This document shows positions 23,418 through 31,435 of a stretch of 64,000 nt of DNA, in pieces. The translations under genes and the position numbers were made by a program. The notes beneath the pieces are model-generated. The model did not search any database. It saw only the letters and a program-made list of their open reading frames with translations, and was not told where the DNA came from. Source of the DNA: Anaerococcus vaginalis (lineage in GTDB: Bacteria; Bacillota; Clostridia; Tissierellales; Peptoniphilaceae); contig JAGZMY010000005.1 in the NCBI GenBank assembly GCA_018363915.1, positions 1 through 64,000 on the forward strand. Direction: 5' to 3'. How positions within the stretch are numbered: the first letter of the stretch is position 1; each line of letters begins with the position of its first letter.

Positions 23418-25955
23418 ATGAAAGAACGCTTTGATGTTAGTGGAATGACTTGTGCATCTTGTCAGGCAAATGTTCAAAAAGCTGTCGAAAAACTCGGCGT
23501 TGATTTTGTAAATGTAAATCTTATTTCGGAAACCATGACTGTTTCTTATGATGATGGAAAAATTTCTGAAAATGATATTATAAAAGCTGTAGAAAAAATT
23601 GGCTATGGAGCAAAGCCAAAAAATAAAAATAATTTGAAAGAAAATAATAAAACTTTTGATGAAGAAAAAATTGTCAAAAACAGATTAATTATTTCTTTTA
23701 TATTTTTGATTCCACTTATGTATGTTTCTATGGGACACATGATAAATCTTCCACTTCCTCATTTTTTAATGGGAGCGCGTGGCAGTGTAAATTTTGCTTT
23801 TTTGCAATTTTTATTAACCTTGCCAATAGTTTTTGTAAATAGAATTTTTTATATTTCTGGTTTTAAAGCTCTTTTTAACAAAGCAGCTAATATGGATACT
23901 TTAGTAGGACTGGGCTCTTTTGCCGCATTGATTTATGGAATATTTGCCATAATGAGAATGGCTTATGGTCTTGGCTTTGAAAAATTTGAAATTGTAGAAA
24001 ATTATAGACATAACCTATATTTTGAATCATCAGCAATGATTTTGACTTTGATTACTTTGGGAAAATATTTCGAAAAAAAATCTAAAGGTCAAACAAAAAA
24101 ATCTTTGGAATCTTTGATGGATCTTGCCCCAAAAAAAGCTAGAATTTTAAAAGATAAAAATGAAGTAGAAATCTTGGTTGAAGATTTGAAAAAAGGAGAT
24201 TTGATTTTAGTTAGACCAGGAGAGGCAATTCCTGTTGATGGAATTGTAAAAGAAGGTTCATCTCTTGTTGATGAATCTGCAATAACTGGCGAATCAATTC
24301 CTGTAAATAAAAATATTGGAGATGAAGTTATTTCTGCAACTTTAAATAAACAAGGCTCTTTTATATTTGAAGCTACAAAAGTCGGAGAAGATACTACGCT
24401 TTCAAAAATAATTGAACTTGTAAATCAAGCAAATGAAACAAAAGCACCAATAGCAAAACTTGCCGATAAAATTTCTGCAATTTTTGTTCCAACTGTAATG
24501 ATAATTTCTTTAATTACTTTTGTAGTTTGGATGATTTTAGGATATGGTTTTGAATTTTCTTTAAATTTTGCAATTTCTGTTTTAGTAATTTCTTGTCCAT
24601 GTGCCTTGGGACTTGCAACTCCAATGGCAATTATGGTTGCTACAGGAAAAAGTGCCCAATTTGGACTCTTATTTAAAAATGCAGAAAGCTTAGAAAATCT
24701 TCACAAAGTTGATACAATTTTACTAGATAAAACTGGAACCATAACTGAAGGAAAACCACAAGTTACTGATATAATTTCAGAAATTGACGAAAATGAATTT
24801 ATAAAAATTGCTAGCTCAATCGAAAATAATAGCGAGCATCCCCTATCACACGCCATAAGCGAATATGCAAAAGATAATAATATTCAAGCAAAAAATATAG
24901 AAGACTTTGAAGCGATTTCTGGTAAAGGAATAAAAGCAAAATATGAAAACAAAATTTATTATGGTGGAAATATTTCCTTGATGAAAGAAAAAAATATAGA
25001 TTTAAAATCTTATGAGAAAAAAGCTGATAAATTTTCAAATGAAGGAAAAACTTCTATGTATTTTGCTGATGAAAAAAACGTAATCGGAATAATAGCCGTT
25101 CAAGATAAACCAAAAAATTTATCAAAAATTGCAATTGATGAAATGAAAAAAATGGGCTATGAAGTTAGAATGATTACAGGAGATAATGAAAAAACTGCTG
25201 AGGCAATAAAAAATGCCTTAAATATTGACGAAAAATACGCAGAAGTTTTGCCCCAAGACAAGGAAAAAGAAATTAAAAATTTGCAAAAACTAGGAAAAAA
25301 AGTCTTGATGGTTGGAGATGGAATTAATGATGCGCCAGCCCTTGTTAGAAGTGATGTGTCAATGGCAATAGGAAATGGAACAGATGTAGCCATAGAATCT
25401 GCCGATATTATTTTAATTAACAATAATATTTTGGATATTGTATCAGCATTAAAACTTTCAAAAACAACCATAAAAATCATTAAAGAAAATCTTTTTTGGG
25501 CGTTTTTCTATAATATAATTGGAATCCCACTTGCAGCAGGTCTTCTCTATCCTGCTTTTGGATTAAAACTTTCCCCAATGTTTGGAGCTTTTGCCATGAG
25601 TTTTTCATCAATATTTGTTTGTTTAAACTCATTAAGGCTTAGAAAATTTAAAGCAAATTTTGAAAACGAAGAAAAAATAAAAGAAGAAATTCAAAAAGAA
25701 AAAAATAAAAATATAAAGGAGAAAAAAATGAACGAATCAAACAAAATGATAGTAAAAGTAAATCAAATGAGCTGTAACCACTGTAAAAATCGTGTAGAAG
25801 AAATTCTTAAAAATATTTCTGGAATTGAAAATGCAGAAGTTAATTTAGATGAAAAATTAGCAGAAGTCGATTACTTTGGAGCTATTGATGAAAACGAAAT
25901 AAAAGAAAAAATAAATAACGCTGGATATGAATTTGTTGGCATAGAGTATAAATAA
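23418..25955 (+). CDS. copA: Copper-exporting P1B-ATPase fused to a C-terminal CopZ-like domain
   Basis: An 845-residue Cu(I) ATPase. Order: N-terminal HMA domain (1-68; GMTCASC, C12 and C15), eight membrane helices, actuator TGES (290-293), transmembrane metal motif CPC (393-395), phosphorylation site DKTGT (D437), SEHP (about 473-476), GDGINDAP (about 633-640). After a charged linker (about 745-770), a second HMA domain (771-845) carries MSCNHC (C786, C789). Most Firmicutes encode that last domain separately as CopZ. Inside the linker AAAGGAG precedes an in-frame ATG at 25728. AGGAGG precedes the main start. CsoR follows in the same operon, and TAATG joins the two. Confidence 0.95.
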   Translation: MKERFDVSGMTCASCQANVQKAVEKLGVDFVNVNLISETMTVSYDDGKISENDIIKAVEKIGYGAKPKNKNNLKENNKTFDEEKIVKNRLIISFIFLIPLMYVSMGHMINLPLPHFLMGARGSVNFAFLQFLLTLPIVFVNRIFYISGFKALFNKAANMDTLVGLGSFAALIYGIFAIMRMAYGLGFEKFEIVENYRHNLYFESSAMILTLITLGKYFEKKSKGQTKKSLESLMDLAPKKARILKDKNEVEILVEDLKKGDLILVRPGEAIPVDGIVKEGSSLVDESAITGESIPVNKNIGDEVISATLNKQGSFIFEATKVGEDTTLSKIIELVNQANETKAPIAKLADKISAIFVPTVMIISLITFVVWMILGYGFEFSLNFAISVLVISCPCALGLATPMAIMVATGKSAQFGLLFKNAESLENLHKVDTILLDKTGTITEGKPQVTDIISEIDENEFIKIASSIENNSEHPLSHAISEYAKDNNIQAKNIEDFEAISGKGIKAKYENKIYYGGNISLMKEKNIDLKSYEKKADKFSNEGKTSMYFADEKNVIGIIAVQDKPKNLSKIAIDEMKKMGYEVRMITGDNEKTAEAIKNALNIDEKYAEVLPQDKEKEIKNLQKLGKKVLMVGDGINDAPALVRSDVSMAIGNGTDVAIESADIILINNNILDIVSALKLSKTTIKIIKENLFWAFFYNIIGIPLAAGLLYPAFGLKLSPMFGAFAMSFSSIFVCLNSLRLRKFKANFENEEKIKEEIQKEKNKNIKEKKMNESNKMIVKVNQMSCNHCKNRVEEILKNISGIENAEVNLDEKLAEVDYFGAIDENEIKEKINNAGYEFVGIEYK
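25728..25955 (+). CDS. Possible internal translation product: free CopZ-like chaperone
   Basis: In frame with copA. The ATG at codon 771 has AAAGGAG seven bases upstream, a ribosome site as good as those of whole genes here. The product would be 75 residues, a complete HMA fold with the metal site MSCNHC and the usual CopZ length. The sequence shows the start signal. Production of the free protein is an inference. The alternative is that the site is a relic of a recent copA-copZ fusion. Confidence 0.5.
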   Translation: MNESNKMIVKVNQMSCNHCKNRVEEILKNISGIENAEVNLDEKLAEVDYFGAIDENEIKEKINNAGYEFVGIEYK

Positions 25956-26224
25956 TGCAAGCTGACAAAGATAAAACCCTAAGAAAATTAAAAACAGTCA
26001 GAGGGCAGTTAGACGGACTAATTAAAATGGTTGAAGATGACAGATATTGTATAGATATTTCAAATCAAATAATGGCATCAATTTCGATTTTGAAAAATAT
26101 AAATTCCGACGTCCTCTCCTCCCATCTTGAACATTGCGTCTACAAGGCACTTGATAAAAACAATGAAGATGGAATAGAAAAAATCGAAGAAATTGAAAAA
26201 ATAATAAAAAAATTATCCAAATAA
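25955..26224 (+). CDS. csoR: Copper-sensing repressor CsoR
   Basis: An 89-residue all-helical CsoR/RcnR (DUF156) repressor. The Cu(I) ligands C32, H57 and C61 have exactly the 25 and 4 residue spacings of C36, H61 and C65 in Mycobacterium tuberculosis CsoR. RKLKTVRGQLDGLIKMVE is the DNA-binding first helix. The start overlaps the copA stop by one base (TAATG). It should repress its own operon through the dyad upstream of copA and release it on copper binding. Confidence 0.92.
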   Translation: MQADKDKTLRKLKTVRGQLDGLIKMVEDDRYCIDISNQIMASISILKNINSDVLSSHLEHCVYKALDKNNEDGIEKIEEIEKIIKKLSK

Positions 26225-26246
26225 TTTAAATTATTTGTTAAAATTT

Positions 26247-26271
26247 GTTTATTTAGAAAAACTTCGGGTAA
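26247..26271 (+). promoter_or_regulatory. Candidate stress-type (SigB-like) promoter of the Asp23 gene
   Basis: GTTTAT (26247-26252), 13 bp, GGGTAA (26266-26271), close to the SigB consensus GTTTAA-N12-15-GGGTAT. A competing sigma-A reading is TTTAGA (26252-26257), 17 bp, TATAAG (26275-26280). The sequence alone does not decide. Confidence 0.4.
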
Positions 26272-26320
26272 AAATATAAGGCAAACAAGTTAGTAAGTTG
26301 AAATTTAAAAGGAGAAAATT

Positions 26321-26740
26321 ATGGATAGAATCGAAAACAAAGAAATTCAAGCAGAATACGCAAACGAAGTAAGTGAATATACAATTAACGACAATGTGAT
26401 AGCAAAAATAGCAAAAAAAGTTTTGGTAAAAACAGACGGAATTTTAGAATTGAAAAAAAATGTTTTTTCATCAATAGCTGATAACTTTACAGACGGAGAA
26501 AATACATCAGGAATTTCAATCGACGTTGACGATGCAAAAAATGCAGTAGTTCATACAAAAATAATTCTTGAATACGGCAAAAAAGCTCAAGAAGTATTCG
26601 CATCATTAGATAGAAATATCAAAAAAGAAGTTTATAGCCTAACAGGTATAAACGTACAAGCTGTAAAAGCAGAAATAGTTGACGTTTTAACAAAAGAAGA
26701 ATTTGAAGAAAAAAATTCAAAAGATAAAGATGAAGAATAA
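26321..26740 (+). CDS. Asp23/Gls24 family envelope stress protein
   Basis: A 139-residue Asp23/Gls24 (DUF322) protein. The core runs from YTINDNVIAKIAKKVLVKTDGI to GINVQAVKAEIVDV (about 21-125) and the C-terminus is highly charged (EEFEEKNSKDKDEE). These abundant cytosolic proteins associate with the membrane through partners and respond to cell-envelope or alkaline stress; the biochemistry is unclear. AAAGGAG precedes the ATG. Monocistronic with its own terminator. Confidence 0.88.
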   Translation: MDRIENKEIQAEYANEVSEYTINDNVIAKIAKKVLVKTDGILELKKNVFSSIADNFTDGENTSGISIDVDDAKNAVVHTKIILEYGKKAQEVFASLDRNIKKEVYSLTGINVQAVKAEIVDVLTKEEFEEKNSKDKDEE

Positions 26741-26751
26741 AAAACAAATTT

Positions 26752-26778
26752 AAAAGAGTGCAAAACGCACTCTTTTTT
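26752..26778. terminator. Bidirectional terminator between the Asp23 gene and queT
   Basis: AAAAGAGTGC (26752-26761) and GCACTCTTTT (26767-26776) form a perfect stem; A/T tracts on both sides serve both converging genes. Confidence 0.85.
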
Positions 26779-26781
26779 ATT

Positions 26782-27282
26782 TTAGAAATTTTTAATCATT
26801 TCCATTAAACCAGTATTTTTTTCTAGAATTTTAAAGATCAAAACACCAATTATAGATACAACTATAAATTCGCTCATCATAAATTGTAAAAGCATAATAA
26901 TAAATGCAGTTGATGAATCTAACAATAAATAAGTTCCTATAGCTGGTATAAACATAAATAAAACTGGGAATAATGATGCTATAAATAAATTTTTTTGTCT
27001 AATAATTAGGGAAAATGCTAAAAATGAAGCAAAAGTTCCAAAAATTACATCAAATACTGCTATATCTGAAGCAAAATTAGCCAAAAAACATCCCAACAAT
27101 AGTCCTGGTATAAATCTTCTGTTATAAAATACCAATAAAACCAATATTTCACTAAACCTCAATTGAATTGGCCCGTATGCTAGTGATGGGAACATTAAAG
27201 TAATTACAGCATAAAGGGCTGCGATTGCAGCTGACTTGACTAAAAAATTTGTATCCTTAAAATTATATCTTTGATTAGACAT
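26782..27282 (-). CDS. queT: QueT-type ECF transporter S component (queuosine precursor)
   Basis: A 166-residue integral membrane S component with about six hydrophobic segments. SAAIAALYAVITLMFPSLAYGPIQLRFSEILVLL (given in parts: AALYAVITLMF, YGPIQLRFSEIL) is the QueT family signature. It should bind a queuosine precursor such as preQ1 and work with the shared EcfA/EcfT module encoded elsewhere. The ATG at 27282 has AAGGAGGT at good spacing; a longer reading to 27318 would run through the preQ1 riboswitch and is rejected. The riboswitch independently supports the substrate. Confidence 0.88.
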   Translation of the reverse strand: MSNQRYNFKDTNFLVKSAAIAALYAVITLMFPSLAYGPIQLRFSEILVLLVFYNRRFIPGLLLGCFLANFASDIAVFDVIFGTFASFLAFSLIIRQKNLFIASLFPVLFMFIPAIGTYLLLDSSTAFIIMLLQFMMSEFIVVSIIGVLIFKILEKNTGLMEMIKNF

Positions 27283-27288
27283 ATATAC

Positions 27289-27330
27289 CTCCTTGATATT
27301 TTTTTGGATGGGTCCCAAGTAAACATCCTT
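27289..27330 (-). promoter_or_regulatory. preQ1-I riboswitch
   Basis: On the minus strand GGATG (27328-27324), a pyrimidine- and G-containing loop, CATCC (27310-27306), then an A-rich tail reaching TATCAAGGAGG. The hairpin plus A-rich tail matches the compact preQ1-I fold, and CTTG in the loop can pair with CAAG in the tail, which is part of the queT Shine-Dalgarno. Ligand binding would hide the ribosome site. The tail is not a textbook AAAACUA, so confidence is below certainty. Confidence 0.72.
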
Positions 27331-27334
27331 TTTT

Positions 27335-27340
27335 ATTATA
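27335..27340 (-). promoter_or_regulatory. -10 box of queT
   Basis: TATAAT on the minus strand places +1 at about 27328, the first base of the riboswitch stem. A weak TTGTTT-like -35 lies upstream. Confidence 0.55.
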
Positions 27341-27397
27341 TCAAAATATTTTGAAAAACAAAATTTAATTAAATATTTATATAAATTTTTATATTTC

Positions 27398-27406
27398 TGC
27401 TATAAT
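27398..27406 (+). promoter_or_regulatory. Extended -10 promoter of the C39-like lipoprotein gene
   Basis: TGC-TATAAT (27398-27406) is an extended -10 element, with no strong -35 needed, 25 bp before the start codon. Confidence 0.55.
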
Positions 27407-27430
27407 TAGATATATGGAAAAGGTGAAATT

Positions 27431-28327
27431 ATGAAAAAAGTTTTAATTATTTTATTTTTATCGCTTTCACTTCAAGCTTGTAGAAAAGATGAAAAAAGTG
27501 AAATAAAAAATGAAGATTTTTCTAAAACATTAAATGATATAGAATATATTACTAGAAGCCGTGTTAATCATGATAAAAATTTTATGAAAAATTCCCTATC
27601 GCATATTGATGGAAATAAAAATTATAAACCTAGAATAAAAACCGTTGATGAGAATAAATTAAAGTCTTATCTTTATAAAAATATAAATGGAAACTACAAA
27701 CTAAAATGGATTTATCAAAATTTCGATAAATTAGATTATATTGAAAAAGTTCTAATTGGTAATGATGTAGATACTTGTGAATTTATATATAATAAAAATA
27801 ATGGAAAAACAGAATTTAATTTATTTAATGGACAAAGTATTGATTTACATAGAAAAACTCCTTACTATGTTCAATGGGATAATAGATGGGCATATCTCCC
27901 ATTGGGAGCAAATGGAGATATTGGAATTTCAGGATGTGGTCCAACTTCTATAGCTATGATTTTTTCTAGACTTCTTAATGATAAAAAAATAAATCCAAAA
28001 ATAATCTCTCAAGATGCGCAAAAGTTTATGACAAGCGAAGGAATTCTATGGGATTTTTTTAAATATGAATCCGATAAATACAATTTAAAAATTAAAAATG
28101 TTGATAATAATAAAAAGAAAATAGAAAAAGCTTTGAATAAAGGACCACTCCTTGTCTCTGTTAAGTCTGGATATTTTACGACTCTTGGACACATTATTGT
28201 TATTGATTCTATTAAAAACGATAAGCTATTAATTAATGATCCAAACTCAGTTAAAAATTCAAAAATTGAATGGACTTATGAGGAGATTGCAAATCAAATT
28301 TCAAATATTTGGTTAATAAGTAAATGA
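27431..28327 (+). CDS. Lipoprotein with C39-like cysteine peptidase domain
   Basis: A 298-residue exported protein. Signal peptide 1-16 ends in the lipobox LQAC, so C17 should be lipidated. The C-terminal domain (about 143-298) is a papain-like C39-family fold: YYVQWDNRWAY, catalytic cysteine C169 in SGCGPTS, histidine H254 in LGHIIVID and aspartate D270 in INDPNS. Proteins of this type cleave peptides or wall cross-links outside the cell; the substrate is unknown. A paralogue of the same layout without a lipobox is at 43440-44246. AAAGGTG precedes the ATG. Confidence 0.82.
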   Translation: MKKVLIILFLSLSLQACRKDEKSEIKNEDFSKTLNDIEYITRSRVNHDKNFMKNSLSHIDGNKNYKPRIKTVDENKLKSYLYKNINGNYKLKWIYQNFDKLDYIEKVLIGNDVDTCEFIYNKNNGKTEFNLFNGQSIDLHRKTPYYVQWDNRWAYLPLGANGDIGISGCGPTSIAMIFSRLLNDKKINPKIISQDAQKFMTSEGILWDFFKYESDKYNLKIKNVDNNKKKIEKALNKGPLLVSVKSGYFTTLGHIIVIDSIKNDKLLINDPNSVKNSKIEWTYEEIANQISNIWLISK

Positions 28328-28337
28328 TTTTCCCTTG

Positions 28338-28366
28338 TTGACAAAAAATTTATAAAATGGTATTAT
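28338..28366 (+). promoter_or_regulatory. Promoter of tRNA-Lys
   Basis: TTGACA (28338-28343), 17 bp, TATTAT (28361-28366), 18 bp before the tRNA. Confidence 0.8.
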
Positions 28367-28384
28367 TAATAAGTCAGCAAGTTA

Positions 28385-28460
28385 GTGCCATTAGCTCAGT
28401 TGGTAGAGCACCTGACTCTTAATCAGGGTGTCCAGGGTTCGAATCCCTGATGGCGCACCA
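28385..28460 (+). tRNA. tRNA-Lys(CUU)
   Basis: A 76-nt cloverleaf. Acceptor GTGCCAT pairs with ATGGCGC (one G-U), then ACCA with CCA encoded. Anticodon stem CCTGA/TCAGG holds loop CTCTTAA, anticodon CTT. The T arm is CAGGGTTCGAATCCCTG. Confidence 0.96.
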
Positions 28461-28465
28461 ATTTT

Positions 28466-28490
28466 AACGCAGATTTTTATCTGCGTTTTT
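28466..28490 (+). terminator. Terminator of tRNA-Lys
   Basis: AACGCAGAT (28466-28474) and ATCTGCGTT (28479-28487) form a perfect stem with TTTT loop, followed by T residues. Confidence 0.92.
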
Positions 28491-28554
28491 TTATTTTTAA
28501 TTTTCATTTTTTTGTTTTTTCATAAATGATTTTCGCAAACTTCTTAGTTAATTT

Positions 28555-28583
28555 TTAGACATTTTAATTTTTTGGTATATAAT
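28555..28583 (+). promoter_or_regulatory. Promoter of the ECF S component gene
   Basis: TTAGAC (28555-28560), 17 bp, TATAAT (28578-28583). The leader contains a small hairpin CGAC-TCC/GGA-GTTG with a GAAA loop before the ribosome site; its meaning is unknown. Confidence 0.5.
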
Positions 28584-28630
28584 AATTGTATAATGAACGA
28601 CATCCGAAAGGAGTTGTATCAGGAGGTAAT

Positions 28631-29365
28631 ATGAATAATAAAGAAAAAACTCGTAAAATGGTAACTGTTGCTATGCTTGGAGCAATCACTATGGTTTTAG
28701 GATTCACTCCGATGGGATACATTCCCCTAGGTCTAATTAATATTACGACCATGCACATACCAGTTATTATAGCTGCAATTTTGGAAGGACCAATCGTTGG
28801 TGGTCTTGTGGGATTTATTTTTGGTCTATCTTCGATAGCAAATGCTATGCTTAGACCTGGTCCAATTTCATTTGTTTTTTATAATCCAATAATTTCAGTT
28901 TTGCCAAGAATTTTAATAGGAATTTTTGCAGGACTTACTTTTAAAGGATTAAAAGACAAAAATAATGAAAAAATTAGAAAAATTTCTTTGATTTTGTGGA
29001 CAATTCTTACAGGATTTTTAATTTATTTGGTATTTTATAATTTAACTCATCAAGCAAAAATATATCAAATTGTAATTTCTATAATAATAACTATAATTGC
29101 TATTTGTATGCTTTATTTAACTTATAAAAATAAAAATTCAAATCTTTCTGTAGCTATTGCATCTTTTGTAGGAACAATGACTAATACTCTTTTTGTTATG
29201 GGCTTTATTTATTTGTTTTATGCAGAAAAATATGTAAGAGCCTTGGGTATTTCTGTTGAGGCTGCAAGGAGTACAATTTTTGGCGCAATAATTACAAACG
29301 GACTTCCAGAAGCTATTATGTCAATAGTTTTGGTTTCTGCAATTGTAAAAGCTGTAAGAAGATAA
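28631..29365 (+). CDS. ECF transporter S component, substrate unassigned
   Basis: A 244-residue membrane protein with six or more hydrophobic segments. TTMHIPVIIAAILEGPIVGG, GFIFGLSSIANA and NPIISVLPRILIG are typical of ECF-type vitamin and cofactor S components, the pantothenate-like group being the closest by memory. A charged cytosolic stretch near residue 110 and a C-terminal AVRR end complete it. It needs an EcfA/EcfA'/EcfT module, not present here. The ATG at 28631 follows AGGAGGT; the longer reading to 28586 is upstream of that site and rejected. Confidence 0.8.
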   Translation: MNNKEKTRKMVTVAMLGAITMVLGFTPMGYIPLGLINITTMHIPVIIAAILEGPIVGGLVGFIFGLSSIANAMLRPGPISFVFYNPIISVLPRILIGIFAGLTFKGLKDKNNEKIRKISLILWTILTGFLIYLVFYNLTHQAKIYQIVISIIITIIAICMLYLTYKNKNSNLSVAIASFVGTMTNTLFVMGFIYLFYAEKYVRALGISVEAARSTIFGAIITNGLPEAIMSIVLVSAIVKAVRR

Positions 29366-29368
29366 TAG

Positions 29369-29406
29369 AAAATCCCTCAGTAAATTTTTTGCTGAGGGAT
29401 TTTTTT
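29369..29406. terminator. Terminator between the ECF gene and the DUF4298 gene
   Basis: AATCCCTCAG (29371-29380) pairs with CTGAGGGATT (29392-29401), then T residues; the minus-strand side also has TTTTC, so it may serve both convergent genes. Confidence 0.88.
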
Positions 29407-29710
29407 AATTATTTTTAATTATTTCTGTTGCAAGCTCAAGCATATCAACTGCCAAATAATAATTATCTCCTAATAAATCATAAACCAAATCTTCTGAAAA
29501 AATTCCTTGGCTAATTTCCGGATCAATTTTTCCTTGATTTGATTCTTCTAAGTCTTTCATATATTCTTCTGACGAATAATAATCTGATAATTTTTTATAA
29601 TCTTTTTGGCTGTTTTTAAATTTTTCAAGTGCCTTTCTAAAATCTTCTACTTCTTTGGTGTTTTTATTTAGAATTTCTTCCATTTCTTTTATTTTATTTA
29701 TATCTGCCAT
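29405..29710 (-). CDS. DUF4298 family protein
   Basis: A 101-residue cytosolic protein of the DUF4298 family. It is mostly helical and acidic, with a coiled-coil-like N-terminal half (EEILNKNTKEVEDFRKALEK), the family motif KLSDYYSSEEYMKDLEES and GIFSEDLVYDLL. The function is unknown. AAGGTAG precedes the ATG. It lies between convergent terminators and has no operon partner. Confidence 0.78.
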   Translation of the reverse strand: MADINKIKEMEEILNKNTKEVEDFRKALEKFKNSQKDYKKLSDYYSSEEYMKDLEESNQGKIDPEISQGIFSEDLVYDLLGDNYYLAVDMLELATEIIKNN

Positions 29711-29772
29711 TTTCTACCTTCCTTATAATAAATTATTCCTTATATTATTACCCTATTTGATTTTTTTAATAT

Positions 29773-29823
29773 AAAAAGGACTGTTGCAAAGTTATAATTA
29801 TCTATAATTTTACAACAGCTCCT
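29773..29823 (-). terminator. Terminator of ldh
   Basis: A long hairpin: GGACTGTTGCAAAGTTATA (29778-29796) pairs with a near-complementary arm ending at 29822. The minus-strand RNA then has five T. Confidence 0.85.
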
Positions 29824-29828
29824 GATTA

Positions 29829-30767
29829 TTATATATTTGATTTATTTATTATTTCTTTTAATGTTTTCGCACTTTCTTTCATTCTTTCATCTTCTGTATC
29901 AGTAAGTGGCACTTCAAGAACCCATTTTACTCCATTTTTTCCGATAACTGATGGAGCTCCAATAAAAATATCTTCTAAACCATATTCCCCATCAAGATAT
30001 GATGAAGTAGAAAATACAGAATTTTGATCATTTATAATTGCTTCAACAATTCTTGCAAGCGCCATGCCTATTCCATAAAAAGTTGCGCCTTTTTTATCAA
30101 TTATTTCATAAGCTGCATTTTTTACTTTTTCAAAAGTATCTAAGAGTTCTTTTTCGTCAGTTTCGCTGTGGCTTTTAACCCATTCGTACAAAGGCATGCC
30201 GCCTACATTTGTGTGTGACCAAACTGCAAATTCGCTATCTCCATGTTCTCCCATTATAAAAGCTTCAACACTTCTTGGATCAATTCCTATTAAATTTGCA
30301 ATTTCTTTTTTAAATCTTGAAGAATCAAGAGTAGTTCCTGTGCCTATAACTTTATTTGCTGGAAATTTTGAATATTTCCAAGTTGCATAAGTCAAAATGT
30401 CAACTGGATTTGATGCAACTAAAAATATTCCATCAAAACCGCTATCTACAATTTGTCCAATCATATCTTTAAAAATTTTAAGATTTTTTTCAATTAAATC
30501 AAGTCTAGATTCTCCGGATTTTTGTGGAATTCCAGCTGTGATTACAACTATTTCCGCATCTTTACAATCACTATAATCTGCCTTATAAATGTGTTTTGGA
30601 TTTGTAAAAGAAAGCACATCGGAAAGATCCATCGCATCTCCCTCTGCCTTTTTTTCATTTATATCTATAATTCCCAATTCTCTTCCAATACCAAGAATTG
30701 TAGAGGCATAAGCAAAAGAACTTCCTACAGCTCCATCGCCAACTAAAATTATTTTACTGTCTTTCAT
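29829..30767 (-). CDS. ldh: L-lactate dehydrogenase
   Basis: A 312-residue NAD-dependent LDH that reduces pyruvate to L-lactate and regenerates NAD+. It has the dinucleotide loop GDGAVGSS (10-17), the specificity loop GIPQKSGESRLDL with Q82 (LDH-type, not malate) and R88, R151 for substrate carboxylate binding, and the catalytic H175 in GEHGDSE. AGGGAGG precedes the ATG. It has its own promoter and terminator. A second, altered LDH-like gene lies at 54870-55826. Confidence 0.95.
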   Translation of the reverse strand: MKDSKIILVGDGAVGSSFAYASTILGIGRELGIIDINEKKAEGDAMDLSDVLSFTNPKHIYKADYSDCKDAEIVVITAGIPQKSGESRLDLIEKNLKIFKDMIGQIVDSGFDGIFLVASNPVDILTYATWKYSKFPANKVIGTGTTLDSSRFKKEIANLIGIDPRSVEAFIMGEHGDSEFAVWSHTNVGGMPLYEWVKSHSETDEKELLDTFEKVKNAAYEIIDKKGATFYGIGMALARIVEAIINDQNSVFSTSSYLDGEYGLEDIFIGAPSVIGKNGVKWVLEVPLTDTEDERMKESAKTLKEIINKSNI

Positions 30768-30819
30768 TATTCCTCCCTAAAAATTTTATTCCTAGTTATT
30801 TACTCGGATTTATAAAATT

Positions 30820-30848
30820 ATTATACGCTTTTTTGAGGAAAATGATAA
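30820..30848 (-). promoter_or_regulatory. Promoter of ldh
   Basis: On the minus strand TTATCA (30848-30843), 17 bp, TATAAT (30825-30820). Confidence 0.6.
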
Positions 30849-30862
30849 TAATTCTTAATTAT

Positions 30863-31393
30863 TTAATCATTAACAAATAAATTCGAATTATTTCTTAAAT
30901 AAAATAGCAAATTAATATAATCTTTTTGATAAGGAACAAATTCTTTTTCGTCAATAATTTTAATTAGCTCATTTAAACTTACAAATTTTGCATCAGAAAC
31001 TTCTTCTTTTTGTAATTTTAATTTATTTAAATCTATATTTTTATTACTTATTATAAAGACATCATCAATTCTAAATCCTGTATTTACCGAAATATTTGGA
31101 TAAGATTTTGAAAAATCATATTTTATTCCAAGCTCTTCAAATAATTCTCTAGATGCAGCTAGTTGTGAACTTTCTCCGCTTGATACAGCTCCTGAAACTG
31201 TCAAGTCCCATAAATTTGGCCAAGATTTTTTTATTTTGCTTCTTTTTTGAATCAAAAGTCTTCCCTTTCTATCAAAAATTAAAACATGGATGATAAGTCG
31301 ATAAAGACCTCTTGGCACAATATCTCTTCTTTCTATAATATCTCCAGTTTTATTTCTAAAATTATCGTACAAATCTACATACTCTTTCATCAT
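30863..31393 (-). CDS. NUDIX hydrolase
   Basis: A 176-residue NUDIX protein of the IPP-isomerase-like/YfcD-type subgroup. The NUDIX box runs from GAVSSGE through RELFEELGI (about 68-90), with the metal-binding RExxEE. IIHVLIFDRKGRLLIQKRS and WPNLWDLTVSG flank it. Members hydrolyse nucleotide-linked diphosphates or isomerise isopentenyl diphosphate; the substrate is not predictable here. AAAGGAG precedes tandem ATGs at 31393 and 31390, and either could start translation. Confidence 0.85.
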   Translation of the reverse strand: MMKEYVDLYDNFRNKTGDIIERRDIVPRGLYRLIIHVLIFDRKGRLLIQKRSKIKKSWPNLWDLTVSGAVSSGESSQLAASRELFEELGIKYDFSKSYPNISVNTGFRIDDVFIISNKNIDLNKLKLQKEEVSDAKFVSLNELIKIIDEKEFVPYQKDYINLLFYLRNNSNLFVND

Positions 31394-31435
31394 TTTCTCC
31401 TTTATACATTAACTTATTCTTACCCTATTTGACAA

